From positions 134,269,966 through 134,333,965 of the forward strand of contig NC_084664.1 of the NCBI RefSeq assembly GCF_028389875.1: a DNA stretch of 64,000 bases, read 5' to 3'. Origin of the DNA: Rhea pennata (Eukaryota > Chordata > Aves > Rheiformes > Rheidae). The notes under the pieces were generated by a model. The model saw only the letters and a list, made by a program, of their open reading frames with translations. It ran no database searches and was not told the origin of the DNA. The translations under genes were made by a program, and so were the position numbers. Every line of letters starts with the position of its first letter. Position 1 is the stretch's first letter. Of the stretch, positions 46,501 through 57,400 are shown one piece after another.

Positions 46501-49125
46501 ATCATTTAAAATGGAAAATGTATAAAAAAAGAGGCAAGCTATAGTAACAAACTACTTCTGACGCTGGCAAATGGTGTAAGAGGCTATTACATCAAGCAGC
46601 CCACAATGTTTACCGCTTCCACAACAAAGTCAGGGGAAGTAAAGCTGTGCGTAAAACCTCAGCCACTTCACTGAAGACCCAGCAACTTAGAATAACATTA
46701 CGATGGACACAAAAGCTATAGATAGCAGTTTAAACGATGCCACCCGATGTTGCGCTTATTCATGGGCATGCATTACCTTTTCCCGATTGTGCCACCAGGA
46801 AAGATAAAATTCCAGATGGGGTGGGAAATTCTTACACTGCCATAGGAAAATTCACGAGCGCTTATCTTTTGTTGCCTTCTTAGTATAAATGGCTAAACTT
46901 GTTTTACTCACACGGCTTGTTCCATTTTAAATCAGCACAGTACTCACATGAGTAACTCACTCAGGACTTAGTTCATTTGTGTAATACAGTAAATTATGGT
47001 TCCCATAACAACTATGATGAATATTCCTTCATTTCCAACCACGTGCGCATGCACAAACACGCACAAGGCAGAGGCAGAGATGCCCACCTTTTACGAGCAT
47101 TTCTCAACTACAGAGGACATGTCCACCACTACAAGGTACTTCCACACCTTTCCAGTTTTCTTCCAAAGCACAGGGGGCACATCAAGGTTAGTAGATGCAT
47201 ACAGCACTCCTCCTAGAGCTCCATCGACAAGCAGCAAACAAGGACTCTCGTCCTTTTAAGGAACTGGACTACACAATGTCACGAGGCAAGATGCAATACA
47301 CTGATGAAATTAAAACATGCTTCCCCAGAGCCTGAATGAACCTATGAGTGACCGATACTTAACTGAAATAGTCCTGTTCTAAAATGCAATCAGCAATAAA
47401 AGTTAGATCTCTTACTTCACCTAGTATTATGTAATATTTACACACTCTCCCATCCCCCAGAACTACAGAAATTAAAACTAGTGTCCTGCCCATCGTAATT
47501 CTGAACTATTCTTAAATTAATGAGATGGATACTTTCCCAGAAAAAGCTAACTTCCAAAACCACAGAATCTTACCTAAAAATCTTCACGTGATACCTCAGT
47601 TGCCCTATTTCACACATACAAGGACTGAGGATGCATGTAACATAGTCCCTATAGAAGCAGCAACACGATGACATGACATTATCGTATCATTCTTCTCAAC
47701 TGGCTAATTCCAAACCAATAGCTATCCCATTTCTCTAGCATTGTCACCTCCCCAGTTTTAATGAGGATCCCACAGCGGTGACTATGGTAAAACAGACTGT
47801 CTGCACAAGGAATTATAATTACAGTAAAGTCTATATTTAACCGAAGGGTATTTTCCAACGACTCATTTGGACAACAGCATGACACTTGGGTTTTTTGTTT
47901 TCAAAGAACGCGCATCATCCAGGAAATTACAAGGCCCTGAAGTTCAAAAATTCAGACAAAAAATGGTGCAAAACAAAGATGTAAAAAAACATTAGAAGCC
48001 CAGAGCACTACTGGTTTGTTATTAGATGTTCAACTTGCTGGAAATGTTAATGAGCTGAAGGCAGCTGGCCATGTATGCCACACACTGACAACAGAAATAA
48101 TGAGAGCAGAATGATGAAATCTGGATGCAATTCCACAGTTTAAACCAGTCTGAAACTGAGCTTGCCTCATACCTGCCCCATCCCTTTTGTGAACACTGGT
48201 GCACATTTGAGCCCAGGACAAGACAGTTCACAGAATTAATCCCACTGAAAACTAACCATTATTTCAGGACTGGGTTATCATGAATGAGGGGAGAAGGGAG
48301 TTCATGCACTTACATACTTCTGTATGTACAAACCAACATACCCTAGAAGCACCCAACCCCAGCACCACTTGTTCAGAAGTAATTAAAAATTTTGTTGCTC
48401 TTCTGTTTAAGTCTGAATTACAAAAACAAGCAAACAACCAATCCCTTCCCCCAGCTCCCAAACAGGTTTTAATTTAGTGACCAATGTTCCCATATTACAT
48501 AAACACCACAGCCTGGGCATAGTTATTTGTTTCTGCTCCAGAAATAAGCATTGAAAAATTAAGTCAGAGCTATATTGGAGAAAACTGGAGCACTAGTTGC
48601 ATGTTGCTCACTTACAAGTCTAGTGCACCTGAACAATTAGCATTTTAAAAAAATATCTAAATCGATTCATTATATTGTTTTCTGGATAGCCATTAAGATT
48701 TGGAAGCATTCCACCGATCACAAAAAGAAGACCCCTTCCCCAGCCTGTGTTAGCAATTTCCTGCAAGGTTGAAGGTATATGAGAGGAAAAATCCCCATTT
48801 AGTAAGTTCTTAAGTACAGATACACACATCACATTCTGCAACAAAAAAATGAAGTGTGTTTGCCTCCATGATCAGAGATTACTAAAATCCACATGATTTA
48901 TTAGAAGGGTTCAGTATGAGAGACCCTTTGGCTGATGAGGCTAGGCCAAAATAGAATGTGCCATGAAAAGCCAATTTATGCAGTCTCACATGCTAAGTCT
49001 ATGACAACACAGGAAAAATAGTCACTGAACATAAGGCAAATATTTCTAACTAATGTTTACATAAAAGGGATCACAATTTATAATCATCTTCAGAAACAGA
49101 AAAGATATTCTGAGATGCAAAATAC

Positions 49126-49339
49126 CTGCAGTAGGAGAGTTTGCGTGGTGAGACTTTTTGGGCAGGTTGAAGATCTGTTCACCAGGATCTGGTGGGGGAA
49201 GAGCATCTTGGCCTTGTCGAGCTTCCACAGGATCATATTCCTTTCCATCATAGTTAGCATCAAAGAACTTCTTAAACCACTGAATGAAATCCAAGTTGTC
49301 TTGGAAGCGCCCTTTGACCAGTTTTTCCACTGGAATTAC
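49126..49339 (-). CDS. MAPRE2: MAPRE2 exon: end of CH domain and linker start
   Basis: A 214-bp exon, 71 codons plus one base. It starts [20 protein letters not shown], continues [20 protein letters not shown] and ends [10 protein letters not shown]. This is the C-terminal part of the EB calponin-homology domain, with the conserved [10 protein letters not shown] and [13 protein letters not shown] motifs that contact the microtubule lattice and the GTP-state seam. The start of the linker, with the MAPRE2-specific [18 protein letters not shown], follows. That linker identifies MAPRE2 rather than MAPRE1 or MAPRE3. Borders are TTTCAG and GTATTT. Confidence 0.98.
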
Positions 49340-51371
49340 CTGAAAGTTAGAACAAAAAGTTCCAATAATATATTATTGCCAAGGATTTGTTTTTAAAGAT
49401 AAGAGTTACATATACATATTCCAATATTCATATTTCAATATTTCATATTTCATAGTAGACAAAAGGTCTTCTAACTATATATAGTAATATAGTAATATAT
49501 ATTCCTGTCTTCTTGTTTTCTTCATAAAAGAAAGGAAATTATGCTGGACTAGCAAGTGTGCTTAGTAAGAAATAAAAATGAAAGAAAAGAAAGATCCAGC
49601 CCTTGAGGTAGCCATATGATGCATATAAGCCTTTGTAACTGCTCTTCCAGACTTACTCCTTTCTTATTGCAGTGACAACCATGACGAATGAAGCTGCCCT
49701 GGGAGTTATGCTATATTCAGCTACCTAGAGATTTCTATTTTTTAATGAAGGTGCTGTAGTTGGGCATCTAAAAGTAAACAGCTCTTCAAAAGGTCCAGAT
49801 GAAAGTTCTTGTTCTCTATTCTACTGCCTGAACTACGAAAGCTCAGCAACTTTTACCAGACATGTTGAAATTCAAACCAACCTACATTTTAGTAGTATAT
49901 ATTCATACTAACCTTGAGGTTTTAAATTTGTAACTTCTTCCCTTATATATACAGCTATACATAGAATAGTTTGTTGATGTGTAAAGTTGACTAAAATGTC
50001 TATGAATTTTTAGCAAAACAGAAGAGAGGCTATGAGGATGTCTTCTTATCAATATCTTGTAAATTTTTCATAGAAATGAAGTCTCTGAAAGGTGACCCTT
50101 GCCAGTACTACAAGTGTAACGATGGAGTTCTCTGCACTGCAGGAGGCCACAACTCCCTAGACTCTGCAGGCAGATGGGGACTAAAAAGGTAACGCTGCAG
50201 AAGGAGGGCCACCCCGTCTTGCTTACCTCACACTGCTGCCTGAAGTACCAAGTTTAATAGATCTTAAGAGATTTTCAGCTGCAAAAAGGATAGCTTAAAG
50301 CCTGTAGTTTTCATTTCTCCTCCAAGACTAAGCAAACTTCATAGTATTTTAGAAGTCTAGAGTACTCTAAAAAGAGTTCATATAGAATTTTGCATAATGT
50401 CAGGTTGTTCCGTTTGTATGTTTAATGCTGCACTGAAGAAGTATAACAAGTTTGCTCCCTATAGAAAAATTCAAATATTCAACTTCATTAGGCCTTCCGA
50501 TGCTTCACTAGCAAAACAGGCTTTAAGTTTATAGTAGAAGCATCCACAACACATTGCTTTATAAAAGTCTTACAGGACTCTAGTAAGAATACTTAAGTTT
50601 CAGAAGAAGGTATGACTAAAAGCCGGAATAGAACCTTAAAATGATAACAGGTACTGCATCTGTGTAAAACTAAAACACAAAAACAAAGCTTTTATTACTC
50701 ATTTTTATGAACATAGTAATTTTTTTATTTGTATGTCCATCAGAATTCATACATTTAAGCAGAAAACTTGAAGTGTTTCATGGTTGAACTACAACCCATT
50801 TTATAGGAGACTATCTTGCTTTACAAGTTCTCATGTGCTAGCCAACCTATCAGATCACTGGGTAAATTATTCCAATCCTTGAATACTTTGAATTCCTTAA
50901 ATTCAGCTTTAGACAAGAAACATGCAATACTTATAAGAGCACAATATTTTCAAGTTATTTTGCTGGAAACTCAGGGCATGAGTAATCTTACTGTGCCTAA
51001 AATTAAGGCGACAGTGTTCACTGATGGTAAGGAATTTCCAACAGATGGTATTTTATTAAAAGGGTCTCTGACATTAAGACGTAATGAGTTAGGTTGTGCA
51101 ATTCCTCAACAGACACATGGACTCAATTTTCACTTTGTAGCTAAATGGAGCATGCCAATTTTCTTTCCTTATGCCCAAATACCCTTTTCAGTTGCTGAAA
51201 AGTCAAGAAGAACATTTTCACATAAAACTTGTGACTCCAGTTCAGGATCAGAAGTCTGAAAGAAATGGACTGTAAGTATTTTGAAGCTTGTTTTCCCTAT
51301 TTGATGACTTTAATCAGTTTATAAGTTTTGTGAAACTTCTAGGGGTTTAAATATAAATACAGAATGCCTAC
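49340..51371 (-). other. MAPRE2: MAPRE2 intron, 2 kb
   Basis: An AT-rich intron with short AT-repeat patches near 49405-49505. An antisense open frame of 147 codons (50816-51259) sits beside the next exon, without recognisable similarity. Confidence 0.9.
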
Positions 51372-51517
51372 CTTATCCACATTCATTCTTTTAAATGATG
51401 CTTGCAGAAGTTTGAAGTTGTGAATGTATTCATGCTCCAGCTTTGCTTGAAACTTTACTTTCTTCAAGCTAATGCACCCTGGGAACAACATGTCCATGAA
51501 CTGGCAGTAAGCTGCTC
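51372..51517 (-). CDS. MAPRE2: MAPRE2 exon: core of CH domain
   Basis: A 146-bp exon: two bases complete Gly, then 48 codons follow. It encodes [20 protein letters not shown], then [20 protein letters not shown] and FKRMNVDK. These are the most conserved helices of the EB calponin-homology domain ([29 protein letters not shown]). GCISLKK and KRMNVDK are the MAPRE2 versions. Acceptor TTACAG, donor GTAGGC. Confidence 0.98.
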
Positions 51518-54142
51518 CTGTAACAAGACAGTGAACTGACATTAATCCAGGTGCACCCACCTAAGACCAAATGTCATCTTTTGTAAGAGGAGAAAACAGT
51601 TGTGCTGAATAAGTCACTGCTGTAATTCATTTAATAGTACGATCCAAAGACCTACTTGTCTACGGTATGCTGAACAGTGTGACACAATTAATACGGAGTT
51701 TTTCCATTCAGTCTGGATGCACCATGCACTGTTGTGCAACATCTGAAGTACCACCACTGCTAACAAAATGTAAATCTTTCTTTTATTAAAAACTGATGTT
51801 CTTGAAGTCCCTATACACAGTAGAACTGTCCATACAGGGAGAAGATGGCATTCAAAAGTTGTGAGTTATTCTACAGCCCAATGGCAATCAAGTCCACAGC
51901 AATCACTCAAGACTGCATCATGGTTTTTAAACCACGGTTTAAAAACAAGACTGCAAAGCTCCAGCTCATGGATACACACTAGTCAGTTTTAAAAACAAAC
52001 ATCATTACTGACTCTGCATCTCTGGTGAGAAACATTTCTGTAAGAGGCCTTTAGCATAGTCCACCTACTGTCCATGGATCTCGTAAGCTGGGCTGCCAGC
52101 TTTAGTTCCCAGGCAAAACAAGATTACTGAGTTCAACTTCGAGGGCTATGTGAATTTAGATATTAGCACACAGCGAGTGAGTGTGCGAGCATGTGTATGT
52201 GCAGTCCCACACAGGACACAGCTAAGTGTTTGGTAAAATGTCTAAAAAGCATACTGAATACAATTAATAGGAGTAGTTTCTATTGTATGCAGAGTTCTTC
52301 CTCCTGGAACATTTTCATGTCACCATCACCTGCCAAAGAAGTTTTTATTACTACAACACTCAAGTGCTTGGAAAATTTAGGCTTGCAAATGTTTGAGGAA
52401 ATCAGAGAAAAAACAATTTCAGTTCTTTAAGAGAGAGCTCTCTACTCCATGAAGTGCTTTATATGCAACACAGATCCACTGAAGACCATTTCTGAAGTAG
52501 AAAAGCATGGAGCATTGTCGCCTCTACTGAGTGCGCAGACCAGGGAAGCGATCACCTAAGTACTCATCGCACGTTACATTTCATGTCCACAGAAAGGACT
52601 TCTGTGCATTTAGTGCAGATAAGTTTTGATAAACATGTCAAGATCTCACCTAATGGTTTAACTCAGTATCTACAAGAACTACCTTCATCATAAAATAATG
52701 CTCTTTAGTGCTTAGAGAGAGGCCAAATTAACAAAACTGGTTCCTGGCTTGTCCAGTTTTACAACAGGGACAATGATAATTTAAACTTTACCAAATTTGC
52801 CTCTATCAGTGTGCATGCATGCATTTTGAAGGGACTAAGTCCCAAATAGTTCTTATTTGCTGTATCCATCCAACCATCACATAAAGAGTTACAGAGCTTG
52901 TAACTTCCCCAAAGGCAAAGTAGACTTTAAGACCGGAGTCCAAAAAAGTTATCTAATATATTGACATAAGATTTGATAAGGGACTGACTAAGATCAAGCT
53001 TTAGTGCTTTTTAGTGCTGAAAACCACTGGTATCTTTTAAAACTATTTTTGCATTGCCTAGCTTTGTGGGAGAAAACTGGAAAAAAAATCTGATGTTTCA
53101 AGGACACCCTGTACTTGGTTGTTTGCAATGGTTTTGATATGGTTAGGAATCAAAGTGAAATATTCCCTAAATGAAAAGGAGCCTTCTGGCAAGTTACAAA
53201 CGTCAGATGATACACTTGCATCTTCCTGTAGAAAGCTATGAAAACAAAATTATTTATTCAAAATTAATTCTGAGCAAAATAACTAATAAATATAAACCAA
53301 CAGAAAAATGATAGAAAGCACATACATACAGATTATTGTATCACTTGATTACATTTATTACTATTTCACGCAAACGGACTATTATGCAATCATTGTGCAT
53401 GTTATAAATTGAACTCGTTGCCAACTCTGTCCTTTCATCTCCCCCCACCCTTACCAAATTATAAGCTTTACTCTGATATTTAAGTAACTGCCTGAAGGGT
53501 TTGAAAATTCACTGCACAACCTTTCATCTATATCTTTTTAGAAATCTAGAAACCTATAGTGTTCACATGAGATATTTTTTTTTTCCTTCTGCTGGTAATA
53601 CAAATTCCTTTTGCATGCCTTTAGACAGAGTCTCACTAAGCTTAAGACTCTAGTTAAGATGCTTCTCCATGTTTTCTTCTCATCATTCTGGCAGATGTCT
53701 CCATACTTTTTGCTAATCAGGAGGTGTTTCTAGGTCCACAGAATACTCAAGGGCGGGAAACACTGGAATATATCCACAGTACAGTATAAACCTCACCTGT
53801 GGTCTCCGATACAATAATGAATTCTGCTGCCAGAGCCCAGCAGTAAGATTTTATTACATTGACAAACACAATTTATTACAGTGTTCCTTCCTGAAGTACA
53901 GTGGTAACATAAATACAGCATGAACTAAACACTATAAAATACAGAAAGAGGAAACTCTTTGTGACTCCCAAAAGACAGAAGTCTACCTACCCCTGCAACA
54001 GGAAAAAAAAAAAAAATCAGGAGTACCATTACAGTTAACTGTGACTACCTGTAATCCAACTTGACATTGAGCTTAAATATATAGATATTTATACATAATA
54101 CAACTATTTTATTTATAGGTTTACCTCCTAAAGCTTGTAAAT

Positions 54143-54178
54143 TAATTGATAACTGTCCTATTGCATTTCAGTGCTAAA
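54143..54178. repeat. 36-base dispersed repeat, copy 1
   Basis: It matches 57215-57250 at 34 of 36 positions, with core TGATAACTGTC and ATTGCATTTCAGTGCTAAA. Flanks do not match. Family unknown. Confidence 0.75.
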
Positions 54179-54664
54179 CCTTCACGGGGCAGAGTCAGGA
54201 CTTCACTTTCTACATCAATGACTGCCGAGATCTCGGAGAGCTAGAGGAAAGAGCAGCCCTCCTCAAGAAATACAGGATTGCTGAGCCTTTACTTCTCAGC
54301 CAGAAACATATAAAGAGACTTGGTTCTCTGCACACTGGAGAACATTTTGAGCCTATTTAACTTACTACACTATTGAACTTTCAATATAGCTGCAGGGAAA
54401 GGAATACTTAAAAATATAGTGAAAACAGCAATAGAGATAGTGACACCATGGCTTCTGACACATACCTCCTGTATAATTTATGTGAAAAATGGGGTTTTAT
54501 GCCACTATGTTTTATACAAGATTAAAAAATTTCTTTACATTTTCTACAAAAAGAAAATCTAACAAACATATGCATGAGTGTTGGAAACACTGTCCAACCA
54601 GAATTGCTATCTCAGAGTTAATAAGTCTTCATTACCAGCAAACTGTTTTATATGCATAAACATG

Positions 54665-54690
54665 CACACACACACACACACACACACAAT
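54665..54690. repeat. (CA)n microsatellite
   Basis: About 13 CA units. Confidence 0.95.
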
Positions 54691-55457
54691 CATCTGAAAT
54701 CTCTTCAAGTGAAAGATGAAAACTACAGCTGGTAGCGCTCCAGGAGAGGGATTATTGAGAATGTGGCAGGCACATCAGTGTTAAAACCCTCCTATTCTGT
54801 TTTAGCTAACACAAGCAATTCAGAATCACAGTGTAAAAACTCATTTAAATTTTTTCATCTAGAACTTTTACGCAGTCATTGGGTACAGGAGCTATTCAGG
54901 GGCAGGGTCCCAGAAAGCACCGGATTACCTGCCGGCGAGCGGTCCCCGCTCTCGACCCAGTCGGCAAGTGGAAATCCTGTGTAGCTCACGTAGAAAACTG
55001 AGGGCGAAACTGCTCAGTCAGACTTGTTTTAAATATTTATAAGAAAATAACTGAGTGGAGTCACTGTTACGAGACTCACTAGCCTTGAATCTGGCTAATA
55101 CGCTTTGATGCTGCTCCTTAGACCAAGGGGAGACGTATGGCTTGGTTTTTCCTCCCCTTCTTCCGGAGGGATTTCACCGTGGCCGGGATCCAAAGGCCAA
55201 GCGGCATCGGCACGCTCGCGGGGGGCGGCTGCGGACACGCGGGGCCGACCAGGCTCCCAGTCAGCCAGCGGGGCTGCTGCCCTTTGCTGGGCTCCCCCAC
55301 CGACGCTCGGAGTGCAGCACGCGGTGCCGAGCAGGCAGGCGCTGCTCTAGGAGGGGAAGGGATGTCGAGAACGAATTAAAACACAGAAGAAACTTTTTAA
55401 AGCTGTCACAGTTGAAAAGCTTTGGTGAATGCAGTAGCAATGCTGGAAACTCAGCAG

Positions 55458-55552
55458 AGTCATAGAATGGTAAGGTCGGAAGGGACCTCTGGAGATCATC
55501 TAGTCCAACCCTCAGCATAGCCCCGTACGGGGATTGAACCCGCAACCTTAAC
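55458..55552 (-). mobile_element. tRNA-Ile-derived SINE fragment with CR1 tail
   Basis: Read on the minus strand, the sequence opens with AAGGTTGCGGGTTCAATCCC and then CGTACGGGG. This is the T-arm and acceptor end of a tRNA-Ile, with the B box GGTTCAATCC. It runs through a short linker into a CR1 3' end (GGTTGGACTAGATGATCTCC, AGAGGTCCCTTCCGACC, then CATTCTATGACTC). The A-box half is missing, so it is a 5'-truncated SINE, not a tRNA gene. tRNA-Ile/CR1 chimeras of this layout (TguSINE1 and relatives) are known from passerine birds. Confidence 0.8.
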
Positions 55553-57214
55553 TTCTACTGTATTTATAAAAATCAGTACATTTTCTACACAACAATCAGA
55601 ACATTTTCTACATTTTCTCCTTTGAGTACACAAAAGTGAACTCGTTCTAGCTTTCCCTCCCCATACCTCCCTTTCCCTGCTTCTCCTTCCCAGTTCATAT
55701 TGTTTTATAATTCGCTCTGAGTCATAGGTACTTTCAACATCATGGATTTTCATTTTTCTCCTGTCTCCTCATTTTCCTTCCTCCTCTTCCAACACTCTAC
55801 AAATGCATAAAAGTGTGTTCTTGATAATCAAAAATGCTTCTGCTTCTGACTATTTAAATTAAAAATAAATTAAAGCATATAGCAGTGAACACAGCAGAAT
55901 ACTGTTCACTCAGAGACGCTGCTTTCTATGAAAGGTCCTAGACTTCTATGTGAGAGCTAGATTAGATGCCTGTTTTTTGAATGGGTATGGTTTTACACTT
56001 AAAAAAGACTACTGAAATAATTACTCACAACCTAACTTCCTCTTTTAATGTGAAAGACTACAACATAAGCTCAGCTATTTCCAGTTTGCTCTTTGTCACC
56101 CTGAAGGATGAGTTGGATCAATCCCTCACGTCAACTAGCAGAAGACCGTCTCTCCCTGTTCATCCCTCCATCCCCTACCATGTGTAGGGTCAAAAGATCC
56201 CAGAAAGACACACAAAACCATACCAGACAACACTGGAACAGACAGGACCTGTCTGTGTTGGGGGGGCATCTTATTTTAATTCCAAGGTCAAAATCACAGC
56301 AAGAGAAACTAAGTTTTAGACTGGTGCTTTGCTAGAAATGTTTAGGAAGAACATGCTTCTAAAATAGCATGGAATTCAAGTTCAAATATTTCAAGCATAT
56401 CCTAGTAGCACTGATTTTCAGCTAGTCAATTTTGAACAACTGTATCTGGAAAAAGGTTAATCACATATTTTTCTAAGAAATTAGTATTTTTTTTCTTTAA
56501 TTCTTCAAATTATTCATTCACCCTGAAGTTGCAACAATGTCACCACATATCTGGGGGGGAAAAAAAGCACTATTTGTATGTACTTCAGTCATAAGCACTT
56601 TAACTTATCAGTGGTGGTGGCTAATGGTGATGGGAAAGTACACACACCCAGTGCTTCTGTTGATGGGATCAAAACAAAAAAAAAAAAAAAGTAGTATCTT
56701 GCAAGGAGCATGTGTGACATAATAGTTTTGATGAGAAAGGGGGAAAAAATGCAGTGATTCTTTACACTACAGCAGCATTTTAGGCTCACCTTTTAGCTCA
56801 GATTTCCCAGAAGTGCTTCGTTAGAAATGCTTTTGAAATAGCTGAATAGTAGGTTTTTGACTTATATATTGGAGTATAAAGCTTAGATTTTCCTTTAGAT
56901 TTCAAATGCTTATGTTCTGTCATGCCACGCTTCAGTGGTTTTTAAAAACATTTTCGGTGATAACTGGGCAGGTCTGTGAGCATGAAGTCGTATTACATAT
57001 AGCCACGTGGTTAATAGGTAGTACAATTCCTGTTGAGCACTTCACTGCAAGACACAGTCTTCCAAGTCCTAATTGCCTTTCCAGCAGCACCCATACAACC
57101 TACGGTGCAGATCACCACAGAATTCAATTGCTCCAATGAAATAATCTGATTTAAGAGGATCCAGCCCCCTGCAATTTACTGGTGCTTAGTAGTAACAGGG
57201 GCCATACTGAAACT

Positions 57215-57259
57215 TAACTGATAACTGTCATATTGCATTTCAGTGCTAAAGTTTAGCAC
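57215..57259. repeat. 36-base dispersed repeat, copy 2, running into a palindrome
   Basis: 57215-57250 is the second copy of the repeat at 54143. Its end forms the perfect palindrome GTGCTAAA-G-TTTAGCAC (57243-57259). Confidence 0.75.
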
Positions 57260-57377
57260 TGTTTAGCACATTTAGTGAAGAGGAGAACTTAGCAGTTCAC
57301 TGGACCATACTGTAAGCCATCAACAAAGCAACTGTTTCAAGCTTCCCTTCCTCAGTAACAGTCTTGCAAGGGCACTT

Positions 57378-57400
57378 AAAAAAAAAAAAAAAAAAAAAAA
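57378..57400. repeat. poly(A) run
   Basis: About 23 A bases. Confidence 0.9.

Larger units (their letters stand above)
37108..49125 (-). other. MAPRE2: MAPRE2 intron, 12 kb, with a convergent CR1 pair
   Basis: The largest transposon-bearing intron of the gene. It holds an A run (37381-37402), a CpG-rich patch at about 37690-37960, a 19-base tandem duplication at 38197-38234, CR1 copies at 40153-40902 (plus) and 41107-42648 (minus), a diverged tandem duplication near 43457-43506, and a CpG-rich patch at about 44270-44560. Frames of 120-150 codons, such as 39694-40068 and 45333-45782, match nothing I recognise. Confidence 0.9.

Noticed and set aside
55520..55552. tRNA-Ile gene
   Set aside because: Only the T-arm and acceptor end are present, and they run directly into a CR1 tail. 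There is no A box, D-arm or anticodon arm.
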